From Acrasis kona (lineage: Eukaryota > Heterolobosea > Eutetramitea > Acrasida > Acrasidae): 22,098 nucleotides of DNA. Positions 8,321 to 16,664 of this stretch are shown here, piece by piece. The stretch spans positions 1-22,098 of the forward strand of contig JAOPGA020000271.1 in assembly GCA_026419775.2 (NCBI GenBank). The letters are read 5' to 3'. The notes beneath the pieces were generated by a model. It did no database searches. It worked only from the letters and a program-made list of their open reading frames with translations, and had not been told where the DNA came from. The first letter of the stretch is position 1. Each line of letters opens with the position of its first letter. The translations under genes were made by a program, and so were the position numbers.

Positions 8321-10360
8321 TTATATTTGTGTATTATTTTCATTTTGTACATTAGAGTTGGGAGCCCTCACTTTTAACTTACTGAACCTATCATCGATCT
8401 TTTTAAAATCTCTATTCACCTCCGAGCATGTGTTACTAGCATATTGAGCCAACGTGGTTCCTCTGAAAGCAGATGCATGAGCCTGTTGATATTTGGCTTC
8501 ATTTTGTTTCGTACCCTTGTGAAGAGAAATTAATTGTTCACACACAGCACTCACCTTATCTCCAGTTTTATCGCTCAATATATCGTCCTTTGTCTGTCTC
8601 ATACGAATCAATTCCTCCTCCGTTTTCTTCTTGATCCACTCCATATCTTTTCTCGCCTCCTCTTGATTATTGATTCTCATGGCATGATTATACTGTCTCT
8701 TCTCTACCGTGCTCTGAAAATGTTGCATGCTTAGTGGGTGAACCCATTTTCTATCGTACTGCATAATTTGTTTCTTCCTACGGTTCACATCCTGATTGCC
8801 TCCAAAAAAGTAAGGATTGGTGACCATGTCGCGCTTAATCATTCTTCTATTACTTAGATTGATGCATGTCGATGATTTGACTTCGATAGGTTCGGGTATA
8901 TAACGCGCGATTAGAGGACTCAAACTGTAAGTCGACCAAAATCTCTCCTTTTCTGATTGGTTATAATTTTGAGATTTTTCGCTACTAGTACTGCGATGAG
9001 TCTGCGAACCGTTGTGACTTGGTTGTGATTTGGAACTTCTAAAAGTCAAAGGTTCTTGGTCGACCGCTGCTTCGTTCGTTAAGCTCGCTCTCTTTTTAGT
9101 AAGCAACATTCTTGCAAGCGACTTTCTGTACATTTCGGTGTCGTATCTAGGACTATCTTTGTAGAGCTCCGTTAATGTTGGTTTTCTGCTAATGGATGGT
9201 AGTACCCTTGGAGATTCCGGCATTTCGAAAATGTTCACGTTCGAATCTTTGATACCTGGAAAACTAAATGAGAAAGTATCGGTGAGGTCCGTCGCATGAT
9301 CTTCGTTCGATTTTTTCTTTTTTTTTGTTGTTTTCAAAATCATCTCCAAGTGTGATTTCATGTTATCTTTGTAAGCATCGAAATAGGGATCGTCGTCAGG
9401 GTCATAGTCTTCGTTGTTGTGGTGGTCATGGTGATGATTGTTTCTTCTGGTTGATCTCCTGATGTTTATTCTCGTGTGAGTTTGTATAAAGTCATGAGCT
9501 CCCAGATTGGCTGTGAATTGCTTAATGTCTTCTTCCTTCTTTTTTGAAGCGGTGCTGGTCAAGCTGTCGAGTATGTCTTCCTCTTCCTCTTCTTCTGATG
9601 AAGAGTAGAATGATTTGACGATGGTAGCTTGTTTCATTTGAGCGCTGGGTGTACTGATTGGGTTCTGAGACGTGCTCTTTCTACGTAGCTTCGAATACTT
9701 TTGTTGTCTTATGATTTCTTCTATAATATCTCTTTGGTTTTTAGGAAATGTTTTTCTTCTTTTCCTAAGCAAGTACTTTTTAGATAATCTGATGCCCGTG
9801 ATGAGCTCGCTTATGATTTCGTAGACCCGTAGCTTGAAATTAGCTGTGAACATTTTTTTGGAGCCAGGAAAGTGTTTGGAAAGCGCTTTGATGAGAGTAG
9901 TTGAGATGGCTATGTGATAAATGTCAAAGTAGTTGTTTCTGTCACTTCTATCCATCATCCAGAAGTATTGTGTCATTAGCTTGCTCAGATCGTCCATCAT
10001 GTCATCGGTGTTGTTTAGTTCGTGTGGTTGGAAGAAGGCACAGTATACGTACCAGAATAACCGAGATATGATTTGCTTGTTTGACTCTGATGTAAAGTAC
10101 GACTTGAATACTTGCAAGTTTTTTTTGCTACTGTACATTTTTCCGACTATACAATCCAGGAGTTGAGGATAATGTATGTCTATGGGTGGATTATCTATGC
10201 TTTTGAATTGTATGTCCTCTACTTTAAAGTCTCTTGGAACACTGGGAGGTTTGTATTTTTCTTTTGATGAGGAAGATGCTGTAGATGGTGTGTGCTGCTC
10301 TCCGTCGCTATCTTCGGTGAAGGATTCTGTTAACCTGAATACACTATGGAAATGCGAACA
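8321..10360 (-). CDS. FAM227-type (FWWh) protein, putative ciliary; start uncertain
   Basis: A long ORF whose first in-frame ATG is at 10138 (605 residues), but coding-like sequence in the same frame continues upstream about 74 codons to a stop at 10361-10363 (KYKPPSVPRDFKVEDIQ and IDNPPIDIHYPQLLDC). No ATG lies in that extension, so the true start is unresolved: a small 5' exon, a non-ATG start or an early lesion are possible. From the 10138 Met, residues about 24-120 resemble the FAM227 domain: SRLFWYVYCAFFQP, then IAISTTLIKALSKHFPGSKKMFTANFK and ITGIRL, matching the family's FW motif and FPxSxxxFxxxF block. The rest is disordered: acidic runs, a His/Asn/Asp stretch and a charged helical C-terminal part. 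FAM227 proteins are found mainly in organisms with cilia; a flagellar role is inference. The end lies 127 bases from the PH-gene start. Confidence 0.65.
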   Translation of the reverse strand, partial: CSHFHSVFRLTESFTEDSDGEQHTPSTASSSSKEKYKPPSVPRDFKVEDIQFKSIDNPPIDIHYPQLLDCIVGKMYSSKKNLQVFKSYFTSESNKQIISRLFWYVYCAFFQPHELNNTDDMMDDLSKLMTQYFWMMDRSDRNNYFDIYHIAISTTLIKALSKHFPGSKKMFTANFKLRVYEIISELITGIRLSKKYLLRKRRKTFPKNQRDIIEEIIRQQKYSKLRRKSTSQNPISTPSAQMKQATIVKSFYSSSEEEEEEDILDSLTSTASKKKEEDIKQFTANLGAHDFIQTHTRINIRRSTRRNNHHHDHHNNEDYDPDDDPYFDAYKDNMKSHLEMILKTTKKKKKSNEDHATDLTDTFSFSFPGIKDSNVNIFEMPESPRVLPSISRKPTLTELYKDSPRYDTEMYRKSLARMLLTKKRASLTNEAAVDQEPLTFRSSKSQPSHNGSQTHRSTSSEKSQNYNQSEKERFWSTYSLSPLIARYIPEPIEVKSSTCINLSNRRMIKRDMVTNPYFFGGNQDVNRRKKQIMQYDRKWVHPLSMQHFQSTVEKRQYNHAMRINNQEEARKDMEWIKKKTEEELIRMRQTKDDILSDKTGDKVSAVCEQLISLHKGTKQNEAKYQQAHASAFRGTTLAQYASNTCSEVNRDFKKIDDRFSKLKVRAPNSNVQNENNTQI

Positions 10361-10400
10361 TTATCAAAAAACAACATGAAATTAAACTATTCATTCAACT

Positions 10401-11765
10401 TTATAATAAAGAATAGTCTAACTCTTGCTCCCCATCAAAGAACTCAATTGAACTCCTCTTTTCCTCTTGGTACATGTTGTTGGCGAGATGTTTGAAAAAG
10501 TCCAAGTTTTGTTTTATCAACTCTTGAATTTCCTCAACGTTGCTCTGGTCCAATTCCACACTTTCATACTCTTCAAACAGCGGGTACGTAGTGCTGATAT
10601 GTGCCACCAGACTCGAACCAAAAACATCTCCTGCAACAATGTAACCAAATAAAATCACTTCGTCACCCACAAGCTCGTAAACAAAGGATCCAGAATCTCC
10701 AGCTAGTGAGAATCTTTGTTGAGGGTCAAAGGTTCTTACTTCGATAAGACCCTGCTTTATTATTAGGTTTTTATGCTGATCCTCATTTGGTATTCCCGTG
10801 TTGCATCCAAAAGTCAGTCCTGATGCTGCTCCAATCTTGAATAGAAGTCTTTTCTTTCCATTGTCGGGTTCGGCTACTGTGAATGGCAAGAAGTTTCCTT
10901 GATACCCTGAGCAATCAAATAAAGCAGCATCGCAGGTCTCGTTGAAAAGAACCTTTACTCTCTGAGCTCCCAGTTGGTGCTCCCATAAACTTTGATTGCT
11001 CTTGATCTCCATGTTGTTCATGGTGCAAATGTGGTGGGCGTATCCTGACATACCTTCGGCGTTGTTCAACATGACACAATGGGCTGCTGTCATGAGAGTG
11101 GTGTGGTCAAGGTTGGAACCCAATTCTCGAACTGAAAATGCTGCCCCGACTGTTGTGGACTGAAGTCTGTTGTCTCCAATCCAGGTCCCTGTGTAATTAA
11201 CTGGATCACCAGTAGATTGCACCAAGAAAATCTTTGCCTTGATGTACTGTTCGAATGTCGCATCTGCCTCTTTGATGTTACAATGTCTAACGCGGAGCAC
11301 GTTTTTGCCAATCGTCCTGTCAAAGCGCATGCGGGCTGGATCATCCAACCTTGATCTGAATTCAAGGAGTTTGGGCTTGAGGTCTCTAATCATGACATCA
11401 TTTTTGTCTATTACGGCTTTCCTGATCTCAGATGTACACATGACTTCAAATGAGAGGTCAGACCAGGCTTGGGCAACATCTACATGGTAACATAATGTAA
11501 CGTGACCCTCCTCAAAACGTTTCAACGCGGATTCGGATAGATTACAATTGGCTGTAAACATCCTCCTCCTCTCTGCACTTTGCTTCTTTAGCTTTTCGCT
11601 CATATCTAAAGAAGGCTGCGTTGGTTAAAATGACATGGCATATTCTTATATCCTTACCTCATTGTTCTCTTTTTGCTGTATGCTTGATTGTATGGTCAAA
11701 CTCAGGTTTGATAAAGCCCTTTCAACTTCATCCACCTTTTCCTTTGTAATAGGATTTTTGTCCAT
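10401..11765 (-). CDS. Chymotrypsin-fold (S1, PA clan) serine protease, two exons
   Basis: A 440-residue protein after splicing exon 1 (11765-11658, 36 codons) to exon 2 (11615-10401). Numbered from the Met at 11603, the triad is visible: His-175 in MTAAHC, Asp-225 in CDAALFD and Ser-304 in SLAGDSGSF. The protein has no signal peptide; exon 1 encodes a charged, helical start and residues up to about 150 form an N-terminal extension, so it looks intracellular rather than a secreted zymogen. The C-terminus is acidic and helical. No R/I-VGG activation site is evident. S1 proteases without a secretion signal resemble, by layout only, HtrA/FAM111-like intracellular enzymes; the substrate is unknown. 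The 42-nt intron is the reason the ORF seems to start at 11603. Confidence 0.8.
11616..11657 (-). other. Spliceosomal intron of the serine protease gene (42 nt)
   Basis: Donor GTAAGG after GAG, acceptor AACGCAG, and TTTTAAC as a branch-point-like motif about 10 nt before the acceptor. Splicing is phase 0 and joins KENNE to PSLDMSEKL in frame. Confidence 0.75.
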
Positions 11766-11807
11766 CCGTGTTGTTTTTATTGCTATTGTGCTACTGTCAC
11801 GAGAATG

Positions 11808-11848
11808 TTTATTTATTTATTTTATTTATTTATTTATTTATTTATTTA
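11808..11848. repeat. (TTTA)n simple repeat
   Basis: About ten imperfect TTTA units just upstream of the protease gene. On the minus strand this is a (TAAA)n tract 18 bases after the stop of the broken gene at 11868-12770, so it could be a retroposed A-rich tail. No flanking duplication was found. Confidence 0.7.
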
Positions 11849-11867
11849 GGTTTCATCATTTATCAAC

Positions 11868-12770
11868 TTAGCGTCGCCGTTGGTATGGATGAGCCACAAA
11901 TAAACAATTTCGCAATTTAAGTTCTTGCAATCTTCGAAGTCTTGGTCTTGTGATTCTTCGATAAGTGGTTGGTGTGAAGATCTTTGTTTCCGATGTTTCT
12001 ACCGAATATATGAAAGATATGCTGACTCTGTTTGATATATTCATTATAAAGAGTAATTTTATTAAATCATTACAAGTATGGCTATAAAGGCTTCCTATTC
12101 CACTACTCCGGTGACGGCAAATAATGTGTAGAGGAATCCCTAATTGTATTTGGGGCATTGATGCGCAGTTTTCTGGGTCCATCAATATGTTTGTGCTGTA
12201 TCTTTTAAAGTCCAGTACTTCTGAAAGATCCTGCGATGTGTTGTCTTCCAACTGGTGAAGACCATCGTCTGCACAAAACAAAGGTATACGCTGTCAATGG
12301 ATCGTAGTGTGCATCGGTGAAACAACCTACTGTACTTATGAAGGTATCATAAGTAAAATTATAATCTTTTTCGTGGTTTGATGCTGTTTGGATAGAAATT
12401 GAGTGCTGGTTGGTAGCGACAGCGTTACCATTTATTGATGGTCGTTTTCGACTCGAGTTGAGAGTGAGATTCAGCTTTTTGTGAAAAAGTACAAATACTT
12501 TATGCATGTTGAGTTCTTTAACGTCCATATAAAGGAAGCGGCAATTCTTGCTCCTCTCATCGCTCAAAATAGCAAATGGGCAAACATAGCCTTCCACTGT
12601 TTGTGACTGGCATTGTTTCATTGGGTTTGGGTTTGCAATATTCTAAAGGAATTTGTTTCACAAATATCTGGGGGACTCGTGCTGATGAAGGTACAACGAT
12701 TGACACAATCTTTTTCGTCTGGAATCTCGATCCGAGTATGCTCTTTATGCAATCTATCATCTATCTGTTT
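11868..12770 (-). pseudogene. Unrecognised gene, probably broken, with one likely intron
   Basis: Minus-strand reading has protein character over most of this span but in several frames. The first part (12770 to about 12625, with KQIDDRLHKEHTRIEIPDEK) and the next (12621-12336, with CQSQTVEGYVCPFAILSDER and MDVKELNMHKVFVLFHKKL) are one base out of register. The second joins the third (12268-11868, with DGLHQLEDNTSQDLSEVLDF) if a 67-nt intron with donor GTACAG and acceptor TTGTGCAG (12335-12269) is removed; the phase fits. The last 40 residues are Arg/Leu-rich and less convincing. No family recognised. It is either a pseudogene with one indel or a gene with an unusual first intron. Confidence 0.45.
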
Positions 12771-13181
12771 TCACAGAGGTTTCCCGAAAACTGATCAATC
12801 GCGATAGGCTTATCGCGTTGACTTCAACTTATCTAAATAAAGACTTGGCATCTAAAAAAAACATGGGACAGGAAAAATTAACTGGGTGAGGTAACATGCC
12901 AGCAATGGCTTGGGCTTATAGCGAAAGTGTTTGTTTCGAAATTTCTTTCCTTTCGGGTCTTTCATTTTCGTTTCAACTTCCATTAGAACTCACTTTACAA
13001 TTTCATCTCCGTTTCTTTCGGTAGCCAAGTCTTTCAAAATTTTCATGAAAACACTCGGAACTACTCTGACCAAAATACAATGCCGACCAGCACACGCACA
13101 ATAAAAAATAAAACAAATGATGACAGAAGGAGGCAACCGGACTAATACTCTAGTGAAGCAACGTGTGACTACAAGACCATT
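12771..13181. other. Non-coding stretch with a GC-rich hairpin
   Basis: No convincing coding sequence on either strand. It contains a perfect 7-bp stem, CGCGATA / TATCGCG, with a 4-base loop at 12801-12818, which stands out in AT-rich DNA. At 12836-12862 an AATAAA is followed about 15 bases later by an A8 run on the plus strand, like the end of a retroposed transcript, but no matching body is seen. Confidence 0.4.
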
Positions 13182-13526
13182 ATGGGTGATGTTGAGCAAG
13201 ACAGCCAATATAAACGAAGGAAATTAGACAGCCAGAGCCAATCTCAAACATTTATGCATGAAGATGATCTTCACTCAAAACTTTGGCCAAAATGAGCAAA
13301 ATTCTGACAATTTTGAGGATATCGAAGAAGAAGAGCACAATCCTGTCCAAAACACGCAAGACACGCACGATATGTGCGTGCTAATCAGATCATGAAGAAT
13401 TGTTGTGACTTGCTTGAAAGTTTCATTCAACCTTATAACAATGCCAACTAACAACAATTGTACATGGAATGGGCATATAACCATTCTCGTTATGCGGATA
13501 ATTGCTGCTTTAACATCATCCGGTAG
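13182..13526 (+). pseudogene. Decayed Q/N-rich gene fragment
   Basis: From ATG 13182 the peptide starts MGDVEQDSQYKRRKLDSQ, with an NLS-like KRRKLD, then runs into a stop at 13293. Protein-like sequence resumes in the next frame (NFGQNEQNSDNFEDIEEEE), then in another (NQIMKNCCDLLESF, YMEWAYNHSRYADNCCF) to a TAG at 13524. At least two frame changes and one internal stop make it a relic. It runs into the tail of the minus-strand Arg/Ser-rich ORF, and on composition the plus strand is the better reading between 13250 and 13500. Family not recognised; a transposon accessory protein is possible given the neighbouring transposase. Confidence 0.35.
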
Positions 13527-14097
13527 GTGCACTCTCTTCTTCTTTTTTGCTGGCTGCTCCTGCTCTTCTTCATCCGACTCTATATCTGTTCCTGAGGAGT
13601 CTACATCACAAACCTTTCTACTACGGCGACTACTTTTTTTGGAACTTGAATGTTGGCTACAAGGACGTGGTGATGGTGAACGTGATCTTGACCTTCTACG
13701 AGATGAACGTCTGTCATCATGTTCTGATGGCGAACGACGTGGAGATGGGGCGCGCTTAGAAGATCCTGAGCTATGATGTGGTTCTTGACTAGCATGGCTG
13801 TGTGTTGCAGAGCTAGATTGACTTGAGTGTGACAATCTCAACCTGTGTTGAGGATCTTGACGTCTTTCATGGTGGCCGTCGCGTTGAGGTAATGGAGATC
13901 TGTGACGGGCTGATATTAAAGAAGGAGATAGAGGTTCGGAGTTGCGCAGTGCTCGTTCGCTCTGCCTTCTCCTCGTCCTCCTGTGCTAGTCTGTTGAAAA
14001 TTGTTTGCGGTGATTCAGGACGATCATATTCAAAGTAATCATCTGAATCATATGGTGCAACAGGTGACTCTGGTACTTGACTTCCTCTATGAACCAT
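13275..14097 (-). pseudogene. Arg/Ser-rich (SR-like) protein, frameshifted
   Basis: From ATG 14097 the protein begins MVHRGSQVPESPVAPYDSDDYFEY and stays open to 13867. In a second frame, open from about 13990, there is a long Ser/Arg/His-rich region (KRAPSPRRSPSEHDDRRSS, SRSRSPSPRP) followed by an acidic patch and PAKKKKRVHLPDDVKAAIIR. No GT-AG pair gives the needed phase shift, so a one-base lesion between 13990 and 13867 is most likely; sequencing error is also possible. RS repeats of this kind occur in splicing factors and other nuclear proteins. Beyond about 13520 the frame becomes hydrophobic and Cys/Trp-rich and is doubtful, since better coding lies on the other strand there. Confidence 0.45.
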
Positions 14098-14156
14098 TTT
14101 TGTTTTGAAATAATTCAAAGTATTGCAAGTTTATAAAGTACTGCTCAGTTCCTGAG

Positions 14157-14183
14157 TTCCAACATTCCAAATTCCAACATTCC
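14157..14183 (+). repeat. Two copies of TTCCAACATTCC, 15-bp period
   Basis: TTCCAACATTCC occurs at 14157-14168 and again at 14172-14183, separated by AAA, in the gap between the divergent Arg/Ser-rich ORF and the transposase fragment. It could be a subterminal transposase-binding repeat or chance. Confidence 0.5.
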
Positions 14184-14214
14184 GTACTTACTTGATTTCG
14201 AGCATGTACATTAC

Positions 14215-14748
14215 ATGTTTTTGGTTTGTTTGTGGATAAAATGGACTCAACCCAAAATCAAAGATATTCTACTATGCGCTGTGCTTCATGAATTGACAAC
14301 ATTAAAGGCTGATGCTGCACAAATTGAAAACCCTTTGTTCATACAAAAAGCCGCAACATACACCGGAAAAGGAAAAGGCAGAGGCAAGGGAGAGAGGAAA
14401 CATACCGTGCATTTTGACCGATACATTGTTGCTTTTGAAACAGGCTTTCCTGCCTCAATGCACGATCTAACCCAATCATTTTATAGTCATACCATTTGCA
14501 ACGCCATTGGAACAGATTTTGCACTTACAGATTCTGCTTACAGTGGTCTGGATTTTGTTGTTGCTGGTTACAAGCCTTCTCGACTTGGTGATCATGGAAA
14601 CAGTTTGTTTGACCGTATTTCAAGGGATGAACAAAAGATTATAGAGCACATCAACAGTCACTTTAAAAGGTGCAAGTCAGTCAGCAAGAGGAGGGCAAAT
14701 GAACATTCTGTCCCATTGCATATTCGATGTGTTACTATGGAATTTTAG
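14215..14748 (+). mobile_element. DDE transposase C-terminal fragment (IS5/Harbinger-like, DDE_Tnp_4 type)
   Basis: A 177-residue ORF whose first 20 or so residues are probably not native (a neighbouring frame is equally open). From about residue 28 it follows the catalytic core of the DDE_4 endonucleases: KADAAQIENP where these enzymes have DGTxxxxxxP (first Asp), a Gly/Lys-rich loop then KHTVHFDRYIV, PASMHDLTQSF (second Asp), ALTDSAYSGLDFV (third acidic block) and RISRDEQKIIEHINSHFKRCK where the catalytic Glu of VEHxxxxxK is expected. The DNA-binding N-terminus is missing and a LINE fragment begins seven bases after the stop. No terminal inverted repeats found. A dead piece of a cut-and-paste transposon. 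Confidence 0.65.
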
Positions 14749-14754
14749 AAGAAC

Positions 14755-14941
14755 ATTCCTGTTAAGAAGCCATTCTCAGTGCTGAGAAAAATTTCCACTA
14801 TTTTTAATGGAAACCTCTTACTCCATCTGGCACACGCGTTGCGCTACCCATGCCTTAAAATCTGCCAAATCTGGCAGGCCTTGAGCTGTATAGAGTTCTT
14901 TATAAAACTGTAAATAATTTCTAATAAATGATGATGATGAT
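14755..14941 (+). mobile_element. LINE A 3'-end fragment, second copy
   Basis: The plus strand here matches the last part of the minus-strand LINE A copy (16665-17320): IPVKKP, RKISTI, then after a one-base frame change METSYSIWH and CATHALKSAK, followed by the same CTGTATAGAGT 3' UTR block. The match stops at TCTAATAAA; after that this copy has a short (ATG)n tract rather than the hairpin tail of LINE A. It is about 185 bp, 5'-truncated and frameshifted. No clear target-site duplication. Confidence 0.75.
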
Positions 14942-15177
14942 CAAGCAATGAAAAGCAGTTACGTGCCTTCATTTGATGAGGTGTTGAAATGAAAACATCC
15001 CAACCGACAATTCTAATGTGTAGTTTTTGATGCTCTAATTTGATTTTTTATCCAAATTCATCACTTGGAGTGAATACCATTGATGATTCTTATAGTTTCT
15101 CAAATGGTCCTGTTGGATACTTCACTTTTACTTGATGGTAAAGGTCTCAACACCAAGTCAACCAACCACACATGTCC

Positions 15178-15216
15178 TAATAAAGCTTTTTGCAGAATGC
15201 AATTTATATTAAAAAA
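15178..15216 (+). repeat. LINE A-type 3' tail with hairpin
   Basis: CTAATAAAGCTTTT, then a hairpin TTGCA-GAA-TGCAA (15190-15202), ATTTATA and an A6 run, matching nearly base for base the 3' end of the LINE A copy on the other strand (16665-16704). Nothing upstream matches LINE A, so it is either an extremely 5'-truncated copy or the tail of a short element that borrows the LINE A 3' end. Confidence 0.6.
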
Positions 15217-15541
15217 GTACAATTTTAAAAGAGCGTGTAGCGAATTTATGGACGATGTAAAAATAAAGCAATGTATTACAAATAAGAGGTTTTAGTTAAT
15301 GCATGTGTTGTATAACTATCTAAACATGCATAATACTACCGCTAAACCTATCAAATCCATTAAAGAACAGACATTGCTGTGATGCCATACACTCAAACAC
15401 ATTCACCTGGAGTTATAGTAGCTTAGAAGGCAATGATCCTCAATGATGGTCAAATAATGAAGAAGCAATCCTATGCCTCCATTGGAGTGGTGAAATGACT
15501 GTGTTGACTATAAATTTTGTGAATAATTTATTCATTTTTTA

Positions 15542-16165
15542 TTAGGGATATATTGCTTCTAAATATTGAGACAACTCAGTCCCTTTAGCAGCTTTTGCAT
15601 TAGTTTAAAGTGCATCTTGTATGTTAATCAAGTCTTTAATTTTGTACAATTATAGTTCCACTTTGATAGTGTACTTTTTTTATAGATTGATAAAAATAGA
15701 CAAAATGTAGTAACTGTAAGTAAAATTCTTTATTAATAGAACTGATGCATTATGTGCAAAAATAAAATCAACCTCAATTTAATGCGAGTTGAATGTTAAC
15801 TGCTTGGTAGTGGTTCTTCTCATAATAAGTCCTTTAGTATAATTGTGGTTACAGTGGTTTTTTCCATTACGATCTATATTGAAAGTAATGTCTCCAAGCC
15901 ATAGAACTAAAATGTCTTCAAACTTCCACACTTAACAGATTATCATTCTCTAAATTATAACAACTGCAGTTACTTTGTTTTGGCTGTATAACAAACAACC
16001 TCTTATGAATTTCTTTTCTTCTTGGTTTTATTTCAATTTTGTGTGGATTATAAATAGCACAGCTAGATTATTAAGAATTTGTAGCGCGATATACTCTCAG
16101 GTGTTTTGTTGTTCAGGCCCTTGATTATCATCTTGAGTGTTTGATTGTGGGGCATTTGCGTCCAT
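15542..16165 (-). pseudogene. Unrecognised decayed coding sequence
   Basis: Minus-strand pieces look like one eroded protein: MDANAPQSNTQDDNQGPEQ at the start (16165), then after a stop EYIALQILNNL and EEKKFIRGCLLYSQNK, then in another frame WKFEDILVLWLGDITFNI (about 15930-15790), and near the end NAKAAKGTELSQYLEAIYP with a stop at 15542-15544. Composition is coding-like, but there are several stops and frame changes. No family recognised. The link between the pieces is inference. Confidence 0.3.
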
Positions 16166-16648
16166 AAAAATTATTATTATATTATTATTATAATATTTAA
16201 TTGGTTAAATATAATTTATTTATTTATTTATACAGACGTCTGTAGACGTAGTATGTCTTCTTGCCCTTGCTCATATTAAACAAATTTGTTTTAACAAGCA
16301 CAAACAATTGTTTTGTTGTGAACAAAAACAAGACAGGATAAATCTGATATTGACATGATTAAGCGATTTGTTTTTGTTTTGTAATTTCACAGTTTATTGA
16401 GTTTGACAATATTTTTTTATTGTCCTTATTTAGTAGCACTTTGCAGTAAAATCTCCTGCGGATAAATTTCCAGCATTCTCCGGTTATAGAGCCGCGAATT
16501 CCAATCTACAGATGTTTTCTTGGGTTGAAATTATATTCTGTTATATGGTTAGAGTCGTCAAAGAAAATTGGTAGGTTGTGGATGTTGTGTTTTTCCAAAG
16601 TTTGTTGTATATTCTGCGCTGCTTCTTTGAAGAAATGTTTAGATTGAT

Positions 16649-16664
16649 GGCAGTCACTGGCTTT
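16649..16664 (+). repeat. Target-site duplication of LINE A, left copy
   Basis: GGCAGTCACTGGCTTT, identical to 17321-17336. It sits directly beside the A-rich (T on this strand) tail of LINE A. Confidence 0.85.

Larger units (their letters stand above)
14942..16425. other. Gene-poor interval with coding relics
   Basis: About 1.5 kb with no intact gene. Contents: a possible 39-bp LINE A tail (15178-15216); an 8-bp inverted repeat ATGCATGT / ACATGCAT at 15299-15306 and 15324-15331; a plus-strand coding-like stretch around 15375-15530 (SNTFTWSYSSLEGNDPQ, stop, SNNEEAILCLHWSGEMT); a minus-strand relic (15542-16165); AT-rich simple sequence at 16168-16230; and a perfect hairpin GACAATA / TATTGTC with a T6 loop at 16405-16424. 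Confidence 0.5.

Noticed and set aside
11868-11990. Arg/Leu-rich C-terminus of the unknown gene as a functional RNA-binding tail
   Set aside because: Composition is plausible, but the gene is likely broken and the stretch has no recognisable motif.
12576-12794. Plus-strand 72-codon hydrophobic open frame
   Set aside because: It lies opposite better charged coding sequence on the minus strand and has no family mark.
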